Source: Diphasiastrum complanatum
Taxonomy: Eukaryota > Streptophyta > Lycopodiopsida > Lycopodiales > Lycopodiaceae
Reading direction: 5' to 3'
NCBI GenBank assembly: GCA_029204225.1
Contig: CM055106.1
Coordinates: 16,170,022-16,234,021, forward strand
DNA length: 64,000 nt
In this document: positions 1 through 9,339 of the stretch, piece by piece
How the letters are laid out: every line of letters starts with the position of its first letter
Position numbering within the stretch: the stretch's first letter is position 1
The notes under the pieces: model-generated
What the model was told of the DNA's origin: nothing
The model's input: the letters and a program-made list of their open reading frames with translations, nothing else
Databases searched by the model: none
Position numbers and translations under genes: made by a program

Positions 1-1960
1 TAGGAGCCACAGATCATATAGTTGAATCTGAGTTAATGCTTGTGCCTAGGAGATACTTTGGTTGGATATTGAATCCACCATCATATCTGGTAAGGAGTTA
101 TGGTTGCCTATGTTTTCTTGATGTGATGATGATAAGTACCCTCTTGAGCATGTTGGTAAGTTGTGCGAAACAATCAGAGAATCTTCATGAGCAGCTGTAA
201 GAAGGCAGATCTTTGAAGATCTGGGCTTTCTAAAAAACCCATGGTATAGCATTAAAGGCCGACATGTGCTTTTCTTTAAAGACTTGCTAAAAAGGAAAGT
301 TAATAAACAACCTGACTGATGATCGATTGACTGCTGGTAAGTGTGTTTCTTGGTTGCAAAGGCATACATGCATTCTTAAACTAAGCCACATGCAGAATGC
401 TGAAGAATAATGTTAGATGTAGGAGTATTTGCTGCATGAAGTTCGTATCTGGAGAGTTCAAAAGGTCAGAGCATTAATACTTAGACACGCTTAGTTACAG
501 AAGCAGTGCAATGACATAAAGTTTGTGTTTGCAATACTATTCAAAGTGGCTTAAGTTTACTGATGTGCTTATATGTGATGTGTTTGTTATGTTACATCAA
601 TTTGGTTGGGTTTACCTGAATAAATCATAATCTCTATACTAGTCAGAGGCCTTGGTTACTTATCTGTTAATTTGTATGAATTTAGTGCAAAAGGATTAGA
701 GGAGCAATACAATTTCAATATGAACTGCAGCTGTAATTGTTATCCAGAACAGGTGTAATAAAGACTAGAATGCACTATGGATTAATACTTCCTGGCAAAG
801 TTTGCATTGTGGTTTAACCACCTATATGAATCAAATCTTAGAATATTTGGGTTTCTAAGACCAAATTTGTTTATGTTTTCTGGATGTTGCCTAAGAACAC
901 AACTGTGACCGTTCAAATACTTTGTTTGTCAAGATGAGTGATTATCACAAATGTGAAGTGGTTGGCAGAATCTTGGACGAGATGTTTTTGGGGATAACGC
1001 ATCCCTTGAGTTTTACTGTTAAATTTTCATGTTTTATACAGCTTGCAGTAACTCGTCCTTTAATTTATTGACTGTTAAAATATTGCAGGTAGTACCTAGT
1101 AAGCTATGGAGATGCAACTGACATTAATTCTTGGAGACATAAGACTCTCAATTTACAAGGAAGTAGTGGAGGAAATACAGTAGATAGTGGATAGAGTGGA
1201 CATATTATAATTAGCTGCAGCTAATCTCAAGCTAAAAGTATTTTAGACCTCTCTCCAACCCTCCCTTCTCAACCACATATCACTTTAGACTGAATAAGTA
1301 AAAATCAAAACAGATTTCCCACTTCCGTTTTATCTAAACTCAAGTTTCTTTTTCAAGTGTGCCATTTGATGAAAAATAGTGTGTGACTACACTCTTGGTG
1401 ATTTCTCTCCATCATTCTCCTCAGTTGTGTGAGTTGAAAAAGCATAGAGAGCTTCTTGTTTGATATTACCTATAGGAGGTTTTAATATGTAATGATAGAT
1501 CGAGAGAATTGAACACAAGATCTGCACCCTAAAGGAACAATTTTTCAAGCATTACTTGCTTCTTGGATTTAGAGCCAATGTAATTATACATATACACATA
1601 TTGCTAAAAATAAGCCCAACTCTTGCAAGTTTTTTCCATTATTGCTCACATCAAGCTTGACTTTATCTTGCAACATGGATCCCTCTATTTTTGTAGGTCA
1701 CAAATATTCTAGTCTCTCTATGATACAAAATCACAAGACAGCAATTAAAGGGTGTCTCACCAGTATTGTCAATGGAATTTTTTTAATCTGCACATTGATC
1801 GCCAAAGCCCAATAAGCAGTCTGCTAGGTGAACCATAGCCAGAAGAACCAAGAAGGTTGATGATCCATTTTGAAGAAGGGAAAACCTTGTCACCAAAGAG
1901 GAAAGGGCTCTCTAAATACTTTCTAGTGAGAAATGTCTTGCATGGCAAGGACAAATCATT
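1..1960. other. Unassigned AT-rich sequence, no gene seen
   Basis: I see no supported gene, LTR or repeat here. All open frames are short and lack recognisable motifs. A plus-strand stretch near 50-130 faintly recalls a copia integrase phrase (YGCLCF), but it has no supporting context. Confidence 0.5.
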
Positions 1961-2362
1961 TCAGTGTTGCCCTATCAGTGACAAACTAGCGAAAGTTGGT
2001 CTTTCAAAGTTTGCTTTAGTAAAAATATTTGCTACCTGCTTATTTGTGTTGGAAAATAGAAGATTGACATCACTATATATGTTTTCCCTGATGATGTGAT
2101 ATTGAACTTTCATATGGTTTGTGCTAGCATAAAATACTGAATTTTTTGTCAATCACACATGATAAAACAGAAAAGATTGGCCTCACAGTATCTTGAAACT
2201 TCTTAGCCAAACTACCCTCACATGTGGCATTATACATAGCTCAATGTTCTACTTCATTGAAAATAGTACAACAAGAAATAGTACTTGAGCCAAATGAGAT
2301 AACAGACTTAAATGTAAATTTACAATCATCAATGCTTGGAGCCCAAGCACAATAATCTCATT
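1961..2362 (-). pseudogene. Decayed Ty1/copia RNase H fragment
   Basis: Read on the minus strand, this stretch follows the copia RNase H from its middle to its C-terminus. DYCAWAPSIDDCKF matches the family's DADWAGSIDDRKST block. NEVEH sits where the catalytic STAEAEY glutamate motif belongs. FYASTNHMKVQYHIIRE and KQVANIFTKA match the HARTKHIEVQYHFIRE and ADIFTKAL blocks near the end. Stops and frame changes separate the pieces (for example an in-frame stop just after NEVEH), so nothing functional is encoded. No LTR or polypurine tract was recognised next to it. The order of blocks makes the copia assignment fairly secure; the lineage is unknown. Confidence 0.7.
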
Positions 2363-2531
2363 ACCATGCAAGCAAGGATTCTCAACTAATCAAGATTATT
2401 TTGAGGCAACAAACTTGTTGGTCGTATTTCTATGCAACTTTGTAAGTATAGACATAAAATGACTAAGCAAATCAAATGCAGAAAAAAAAAAGCAAGTTTG
2501 GTCACCGAGTTGATGTGAGATGATCATAAAC

Positions 2532-2632
2532 AGGTTCTTGTTGATCTTCCATATGGGGCTGGAATCTTCATCTCTCAACAACGATACATTGAACAGATGT
2601 TGAAACAATCTTCTTTTCTCAAGTCACCGCAA
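2532..2632 (+). pseudogene. Possible copia RT C-terminal scrap
   Basis: The plus-strand frame reads GIFISQQRYIEQMLKQ, which resembles the end of copia reverse transcriptase (family pattern GIFISQ-KY--DLLKKF). The sequence after it (to 2,797) stays open but is not recognisable as copia. It lies next to the minus-strand RNase H relic but on the other strand, so it would be a separate scrap or the product of an inversion. The match is short and could be chance. Confidence 0.3.
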
Positions 2633-4382
2633 GTTGATGATGCATATGATGGATGCATTAGTGAAAAGTTTCATGCGAAACCTTTTCAATTTGATGTTTT
2701 AGCAAAGGCTGAAAAATTCGAGCACTCTTTGGAACCTTTTTGTACTAATCGCGGGAGTCAACATGTGTCAATTAGTAAAGTGTTAAGAGTGAGCATTTGA
2801 CGTTAGACAGCAGGTTCAGTCATCTTCTTTTAGTCATTTACAGCCCATTTTGCATCATGAGCAGTCCATTATGCTTCAGAAATAGCCTGCGGAAGATTAT
2901 GGACAACATGGTCCATGTTGGGAACACTTTGGGCAGCAAAGTGTTGAACAGCCCATAACAGTTCCTTGTCGGCTATTGGAGACTTTGCAGGACAACAAAG
3001 AAATGTCTTACTACGAAGGGAAGGCACATGCCTCGTTAAAATTAGTACCTCTTGCTGATTTTTTTGGTTCTACACTTACTCTTCATCATGTTGTTGGTAC
3101 ATTGCCTATTCTATGTGAGCAAGTCATTGATGGTAAGGTTTGGGAGGATGTGATGCCAAAAGAGTTTGGTATTCTTTTTTATTGTCCTTATGGTAAGAAG
3201 TTTTTTCGAATGATGTGGGAGCCTATGATGGATTACACGTCCATGTTTCGACTTATTGCCGAGTTTATGTTGGTTCCCTACTTCGGATGGAGCATGCAAA
3301 TCCTCACCCTTCGACTTGATGCTTCATTATTACGCATTCTTTTCCTTTTATGTGTTGGATATGATTGGGGATGAGATTTCGACTACTTCGGTGCGAACTT
3401 TATTTGCCGACATGAAGTTTGGACAGCAAGTTGCATTTTTCTCTTTCAAGAAGTTACTTCATGTTATGTTATGCATTTCCATTTAAGGAGGGGGTCCACT
3501 AGGCCTAATTGTGACATTAAGTACCCCAACGTGACATATTGGAGGTACCTTATTCTTTCTATGTAACTTCTAGAAAGTTGGATAGTCAATAGTCAAGTAG
3601 TTGGATAGCCAATAGTCATGAAGTTAGATAGTCATCTTGGACTATATATATGTGTGCATCCCATTTGTATGAGACACTTTTGTAAGCAATACTAACTATT
3701 TTCCTTGGCTGTCCACGAGTTTCTACAAGAGGGTTTCTAGCCATCTCTCTCTTTCTTTTGAGAATGCTTTGTGTGATTGAATAGTTAAGATTCTGGATCC
3801 TTAGGCTTCTAGTTCCTATAGCAATTTCCATACTTGTGTTATGGTGCTGAAGGTCCTCAACCAAAAACTTCTTTACATCTTCAACATCACTTTGGGAGTT
3901 CACGATACCTTTGACACAAACATTAAGGGCCTTGTGCTCTCATAGATGGCTCTCGGTGAATGTGACTGAGATAAACAAAGGTGAAGGTGGAGGTGGAGAG
4001 ACTATTACCTTTAAGCACATATGCCCAAGATTGGATAGGAGTATGATGTTGTTCCACCTAATTTTCAAGTTGTTGGAGCTTAGCTGAAGTAGCTATTTGG
4101 GAAGACGCCTTGCTTTTGGTAACTGCAATTTCAATCTTGAGTTCTTTCTGACTTCTTAAGGTGCGATTGCACAAGTAAAAGCAAAGAATTGTGAGAAACC
4201 AGTCTTACTCTGTGGTTGTTGAGATACCCAAACATTCGGAGTTGATCTTCATGGAGTCAAGGGGAGAGCTACAGTAGCTTCGCTGTTCAAAATAGGATTT
4301 GATGGCAAAATGGGGGATGCAATAAGTATAAAAGGAGAAGGGGAAGATGGATCCGGCTGTGAGGAAGACTTGGAAGCAATAT
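2633..4382. other. Unassigned sequence with one unrecognised open frame
   Basis: A 132-codon open frame lies at 2,976-3,374 on the plus strand. I do not recognise its product, and it shows no signal peptide, repeats or catalytic motif. Base composition does not differ obviously from its surroundings, and it may be chance or decayed transposon. The stretch 3,480-3,720 has LTR-like texture (a run of short direct repeats around GTTGGATAG, then a TATATATA at 3,643-3,652), but I found no partner copy. The right edge abuts the gypsy LTR at 4,383. Confidence 0.4.
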
Positions 4383-4971
4383 TGTTACATCTTTTACTCC
4401 CTGTCCCGGTTGTTTACTGTTTTTACTTATAGATGTACTTCTTGTAAATACAGAAATGGCTAAGTCATCGGCTTGTGGTGACCTTTGTAACAGAAATGTA
4501 AATAAAGTTGTTAATGACGTTTCTGAGACTCAGAGTCGCATGTTGCTTGGGTATAGGGTACTGGGTCATTAATTCGGAGTGGCTAGACTGACCTCCTAAA
4601 AAGTAGGAGAGCTGACTAGTCAACGTGACACATGTCATATGCTCATTGGGACACTTGGTCCAGTGAATGAGTGACACATGTCAGGGTTGACCGGTCAAAC
4701 ATGACACGTGTCACATGCCCCCCGGGACATTTGGTCCAATGGATGAGTGACACATGTCAGCCTACTCACTTGCCTATGTGTCAGGGTTAAGGGGTGCTTG
4801 AGGATTTTGGATAAGTGAGCCTAGAGAGAGGCATTCCTCATCATAATCTATGCAGCAAAGGCTGGGAGGAGACAAGGCAGCCAGCTCCATCTTGTGTTAG
4901 AAGTAATTTGATGCTTGTATGTGAAGGAAATTAGCAAGGTTTGAAGAGAAGATCACGGAATGAGTCTGACA
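4383..4971 (+). repeat. 5' LTR of gypsy element (589 bp)
   Basis: It matches 8,762-9,339 along its whole length and ends with CA directly before the primer site. It contains an internal imperfect tandem repeat of period 75 (4,613-4,687 and 4,688-4,760). The second unit carries the perfect palindrome TGACACGTGTCA at 4,702-4,713, which has a CACGTG (G-box) core. A 10-bp stretch in the second unit is missing from the 3' LTR. Confidence 0.93.
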
Positions 4972-4973
4972 TT

Positions 4974-4983
4974 TGGTATCAGA
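4974..4983 (+). promoter_or_regulatory. Primer binding site, truncated (initiator-Met tRNA)
   Basis: TGGTATCAGA lies two bases after the 5' LTR. It is the first ten bases of the usual TGGTATCAGAGC site. The next bases are AG rather than GC, so the internal deletion that removed gag appears to start exactly here. Confidence 0.85.
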
Positions 4984-6360
4984 AGTTTAAAAAATGGAAG
5001 GGTCAATCCTCACAAGAGCAAATTCAGAGTGCGAAAAAGAGTAAAGGTGCAGGCGCCTCAAAAGGCAAAGGGCGGTATGGGACGTCCAATACCCAAGGGG
5101 GCCAGCGCTTTTCTACGCTATCGCCGCAGGACTTGGAGCGGGCAAAGAAAGAGAACCTTTGCTTTGGCTGTCTAGGGCGACATAGGTGGAAGGAGTGTTC
5201 TCGCAATCCCTCACGGACCACCTACAGTTTGCAAGTTGAGGAGGTAGATCCTATGAAAATTGAGGAATTGAGACAAGAAGAACCTCCTGATGTTCCACGG
5301 TTAATGAACGTGTCGGTGATTCGGAAGGTGGACTCGGTTTCTTTGCCACAGTTGTCAAGAGCGGCAACACAACACGGGTATCGGTTTCCTTGCACTTCTT
5401 TGATTGTTATGCGTGGACAACTGTGTGGTAGAGATGTTTTGATTCTATTTGACACTGGGTCCTCACGTACCGTCATTAACTCCGCTTTGATTAAACGGTT
5501 GAGAGTGAGCACACAACCATCCCGGTACCAGTACACAGTCGAAATGGCTTATGGAAAGGGTGCGGAAGTGTGGGATGCCAGGGTTGTGGGTACGCCTCTA
5601 ACCATTCAGAGCTATGCTAAGAAGTTAGATTTTGAGATTACCCGTTTGGCTCGCTTTGATGTGATGCTTGGAATCTGTTGGCATGTGGCTAAGAAACCCT
5701 ACATCGCTTGGGATACTCATGTGTATGAGTTCCAGCACGATGGTAGGATTCACTCCCTGCGTGGAGAGCCTAATATGCCTCCAGGACCTTTGATCACGGC
5801 AATGCAGTTGCGTAAGGTTCAGTGTAAGTGCATGTATGTTTGTTTCTTGTATGATATGTCTGTTTCTGCTAATGAGTCTGATGTATGTCAAGAACAAACT
5901 AATCTTACTAAGAACCTAAATCGCCAAATTAGGGAGGAGTTTCTAGATGTGTTCACGAATGAACTTCCATCTATTTTACCCCCTAAGAGAAATGTGGAGC
6001 ATAGAATCGAGTTAATTCCTGGATCATCTCCTGTTAATAGACCACCTTATAGAATGAGTCTGAAAGAGGAGGAAGAGGTCAGAAGCATGATTGAGGACTA
6101 TCTTGCCAAGGGGCAAGTAAGACCTAGCTTCTCCCCCTTTGCCTCTCCGATCATTCTGGTAAAAAAGAAGGATGGGTCTTGGAGAATGTGTGTGGACTAT
6201 CGAGGCTTGAACAAGATTACTATTAAGCATCGATATCCTATGCCACGTATAGATGATCTTATGGATGCCCTCCATGGTGCTACAATGTTTAGCAAAATTG
6301 ACCTAAAGTGTGGTTACCACCAAGTGAGAGTTCAAGAAGAGGATGTGCATAAAACTAACT
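4984..6360 (+). pseudogene. Gypsy gag C-terminus, protease and RT N-terminal part
   Basis: The open frame runs in from the LTR without a gag start; the gag matrix and capsid region is absent. At 5,157-5,196 there is a zinc knuckle, [13 protein letters not shown], with one residue fewer than the usual C-x2-C-x4-H-x4-C spacing. The aspartic protease follows with FDTGSS at about 5,449-5,466. RT begins around 6,000 with family blocks [16 protein letters not shown] and [16 protein letters not shown], the second holding the first catalytic Asp region. The frame breaks at about 6,355-6,361, where the sequence just before [11 protein letters not shown] is out of step with it. Family and order are secure; the product cannot be functional as it stands. 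Confidence 0.9.
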
Positions 6361-6606
6361 GCCTTCCGGACTCGTTTTGGAGACTATGAATTTTTAGTTA
6401 TGCCCTTTGGATTGACTAACGCCCCTGCAACATTTATGATGTTCATGAACGATGTGCTTAGACCGTTCATGGGCAAGTTTGTGGTTAATTTTGTTGATGA
6501 CATACTTGTTTACAGTTGTGGTGATGCTATGCATGTTAATCACCTAAGAACTGTGTTATCAACTTTGAGGGAAAATACATTGTTCGCTAATGATAAAAAA
6601 AAGTGA
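6361..6606 (+). pseudogene. Gypsy RT palm segment, frameshifted
   Basis: After the frameshift the RT continues with [23 protein letters not shown] and the catalytic box FVDDILVYS at about 6,490-6,518, which keeps both catalytic aspartates. The frame ends in a run of eight A residues at 6,595-6,602, a likely slippage site, after which the reading frame changes again. Confidence 0.88.
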
Positions 6607-8060
6607 ATTGTTTAAAAAAGAAATAACATATTTGGGTTTTATAGTGTCAGTAGATGGAATAAAACCGGATCCGCAGAAAGTTGTTGTTCTTCTTGCCTGG
6701 CCTGTTCTTACAGACTCGACGACACTAAGAAGCTTTCTAGGGTTGGATGTGTTTTACGTAAAGGTGTGAAGAATTATTCACACGTAGCTGCATCATTGAC
6801 CGATATGTTACAGAAAAGTAAATGGAAAGAGTGGACAGAAGTTCAACAGCGAAGTTTCGATGCTTTGAAACAAGTTGTGGCTGACTTTGTCACTTTAAAA
6901 ATTGTTGACCCTCAAAAACCATTTGTCGTAGAAACAGATGCAAGTGACATCGCCGTTGGGGCAGTTCTGATGCAAGAGGGTAGGCCTGTGGCCTTTGAAA
7001 GCAAGAAGCTCAACCCTGCACAGAAGAATTATCCAACTCATGAGAAAGAGTTGTTTGCCATTATTCACGCTTTGAAGGCATGGAGGCATTATTTCTATGG
7101 TGCGGAATTCTATGTGTACACCGACCATAACACTTTGAGATATTTCTGCAACCAGCCGGACCTAAGAGGGCGGCAAGCCAGGCGGGCTGAGTTGATGCAG
7201 GAATTTCACATGGAAATTCGGTACAAGAAAGGTGCCGAAAATCGTGTGGCTGATGCATTATCTCGGATAATGTATCAGATGCCTTTTGTGGTCATAGAAA
7301 ATGACCTGATTGCTGAGATTAGACAGGCTCAGCAAGAGGATCCTCATTGTCAAGGAATTGTGAAGGAGGCAAATCTTGCGCAAGTAGAATCTCAGGATGA
7401 GAGTTCTGGTCTCTTGATTCACACTTACCTTAAATATACCATAGAAGATGGTATGATCAGGAGAAATGGCAAACTTCTCATTCCAGCTTGTGAGGAGCTA
7501 CGTAGGAAGATTGTCCATTTATGTCATGGTAGCCCTAGTGCAGGTCATGTGTTGATCTTACGTAACTTCTGGTGGCCTAAGCTTAAAAAAGATGTTTACC
7601 ATTACGTGACACACTGTTTGAAGTGCCAAGTCACTAAAGCTGAAAGGAATAAACCTCGTGGAGTTTTACACCCACTGCCTGTGCCAGAAGGAAGATGGGA
7701 GAGTATCTCCATGGATTTTGTCACCAACTTGCCTCGCACGCAATTGCAGCATGATTCTATCTTGGTCGTAGTTGACAGACTCACAAAAATGGCTCATTTT
7801 ATTCCAATGTGTAAAAAGATTGATGCGGCTGGAGTAGCTAATTTGTTTATCGAGCATGTGTTTAGACTTCATGGATTACTGTTATCCATAGTGTCTAACA
7901 GGGATACTCGATTCACTGGAAACTTTTGGACTGCAGTTATGGCCAAACTTGAAGTCCAATTGAGAATGAGCGGCACGGAGCATCCTGAAACGGATGGCCA
8001 AATTGAGAGAGTCAACCAGACCTTAGAGGATATGCTTAGGGCATTTGTTGGGGTTATACG
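6603..8060 (+). pseudogene. Gypsy RT end, RNase H and integrase core
   Basis: From 6,603 the family text continues (ELFKKEITYLGF, then SFLGL) until a one-base slip near 6,757; the long open frame from 6,766 then covers RNase H and integrase. RNase H keeps its acidic residues: ETDASD (about 6,930), KELFAI (7,050) and YTDHNTL (7,120), followed by NRVADALSR. Integrase has its HHCC zinc finger (HLCHGSPSAGH, then CLKC at about 7,616). The catalytic core has SMDF for the first Asp and HPETDGQIERVNQ for the Glu, but the second Asp block reads SNRDTRF where the family has SDRD. That is an Asp-to-Asn change at a catalytic position. A frameshift at about 8,055-8,065 ends the segment. Confidence 0.9.
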
Positions 8061-8936
8061 CAAACTCAGTGGAAGAAGTACTTGCCACTGTTGGAGTTTG
8101 CTTACAATGACAAGAAAAATGTGAGTACTAAGATGAGTCCTTTTGAGCTTAACTATGGATTTAGGCCAGCTAGCCCTGTTACGGTAGGAATTCCTCAGAG
8201 AATCCCTAGTACGGCTAATTTTCTAACTCAAATGAATGAAATGCTTGAGTTAGCGAAGGTTAATATTAGGCAAGCGATGGATCGAGCAAAGTCATATGCT
8301 GATCAGCATCGCACGCCTAGAGAGTTTGTGGTAGGAGACATGGTGTTTCTCCAAGTACCCAAGGACTCTAAGACCCTTAAGATGGGCAAATGTTACAAGT
8401 TGTCCCCGCGTTATTGTGGACCCTGGAAAATTGTTAAAAGAATCAGTGATGTTTCTTATAAGTTAGATTTTCCTAAAACTTGTAAAGTGCATCCTGTATT
8501 TCATGTTTCTAGATTGAAACGGGTTTTACATAACGGTAATAACTTGTTGTCTGATGGTTTGTTTGCATTCCAGGAGCAGGGAGAAGTAACCCATTGGCCA
8601 GCGAGGGTATTGGATCGGCGGGAGAGGCGTTTACACAACCGTCTGATCCGTGAGTACTTGGTTGCTTGGCATGGCAGGCCTCTTTTTGATGCTACCTGGG
8701 AGACCACGCACAGTACCCTAGCTTTGCCATCGCGGACGATGTTACCTGAGGGGGGAAGGGATGTTACAGCTATTATTCCCTGTCCCGGTTGTTTACTGTT
8801 TTTACTTATAGATGTACTTCTTGTAAATACAAAAATGGCTAAGTCACCAGCCTGTGGTGACCTTTGTAACAGAAATGTAAATAAAGTTGTTAATGATGTT
8901 TCTGAGCCTCAGAGTCGCATGTTACCTTGGGTATAG
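8061..8936 (+). pseudogene. Gypsy integrase C-terminus and chromodomain
   Basis: The frame resumes with LLEFAYNDKKN and FELNYGFRPASP, the post-core integrase blocks. It continues through DMVFLQVPKDS, KLSPRYCGPW and VFHVSRLKRV (the GPY/F-type region). A chromodomain follows at about 8,595-8,705: VLDRRERR, REYLVAWHGR and DATWE match the chromovirus consensus, which in known elements binds chromatin marks and steers insertion. The frame stays open across the polypurine tract and ends at 8,936 inside the 3' LTR; whether that extension was ever native is unclear. Confidence 0.9.
8748..8761 (+). promoter_or_regulatory. Polypurine tract of gypsy element
   Basis: GAGGGGGGAAGGGA lies immediately before the TGTTACA start of the 3' LTR, the expected plus-strand priming site. 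Confidence 0.88.
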
Positions 8937-9339
8937 GGTACTGGGTCATTAATTCGGAGTGGCTGCATTGACCTCCTAAAAAGTAGGAGTTGACTAGTCA
9001 ACATGACACATGTCATATGCTCACTGGGACACTTGGTCTAGTGAATGAGTGACAGATGTCAGGGTTGACCGGTCAAACATGACACGTGTCACATGCCCAC
9101 TGGGACATTTGGTCCAATGGAATGTCAGCCTACTCACTTGCCTATGTGTCAGGGTTAAGGGGTGCTCGAGGATTTTGGATAAGTGAGCCTAGAGAGAGGC
9201 ATTCCTCATCATAATCTATGCAACAAAGGCTGGGAGGAGACAAGGCAGCCAGCTCCATCTTGTGTTAGAAGTAATTTGATGCTTGTATGTGCAGGAAATT
9301 AGCAAGGTTTGAAGAGAAGATCACGGAGGGAGTCTGACA
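8762..9339 (+). repeat. 3' LTR of gypsy element (578 bp)
   Basis: This is the second LTR copy, starting TGTTACA and ending CTGACA. It is shorter than the 5' LTR mainly through a 10-bp loss in the second unit of the internal 75-bp repeat. The CACGTG palindrome is kept at 9,080-9,091. It is followed by AATAC, the right-hand target copy. Confidence 0.93.

Larger units (their letters stand above)
4383..9339 (+). mobile_element. Ty3/gypsy chromovirus, full ends, gag deleted, defective pol
   Basis: The element is bounded by two long terminal repeats (4,383-4,971 and 8,762-9,339), each starting TGTTACA and ending CTGACA. The flanking 5-mers are AATAT on the left and AATAC on the right, which fits a target duplication with one later change. 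A primer site abuts the 5' LTR and a polypurine tract abuts the 3' LTR. Coding order is zinc knuckle, protease, RT, RNase H, integrase, chromodomain, which is the Ty3/gypsy chromovirus order. Total length is 4,957 bp, short for this group because most of gag is gone. By eye the LTRs differ at about 25 of 575 aligned bases (about 4%) plus indels, so it is clearly older than the copia at 29,235. Confidence 0.92.

Noticed and set aside
1-370. Possible copia integrase or protease scrap (GATDHIVE, YGCLCF)
   Set aside because: Two short phrases without the intervening family blocks; could be chance.
3480-3910. LTR-like segment upstream of the first gypsy
   Set aside because: It has the texture of an LTR, but no partner, primer site or polypurine tract was found.
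8755-8936. Extension of gypsy pol into the 3' LTR as a functional tail
   Set aside because: The frame simply stays open past the polypurine tract; no conserved motif follows the chromodomain.
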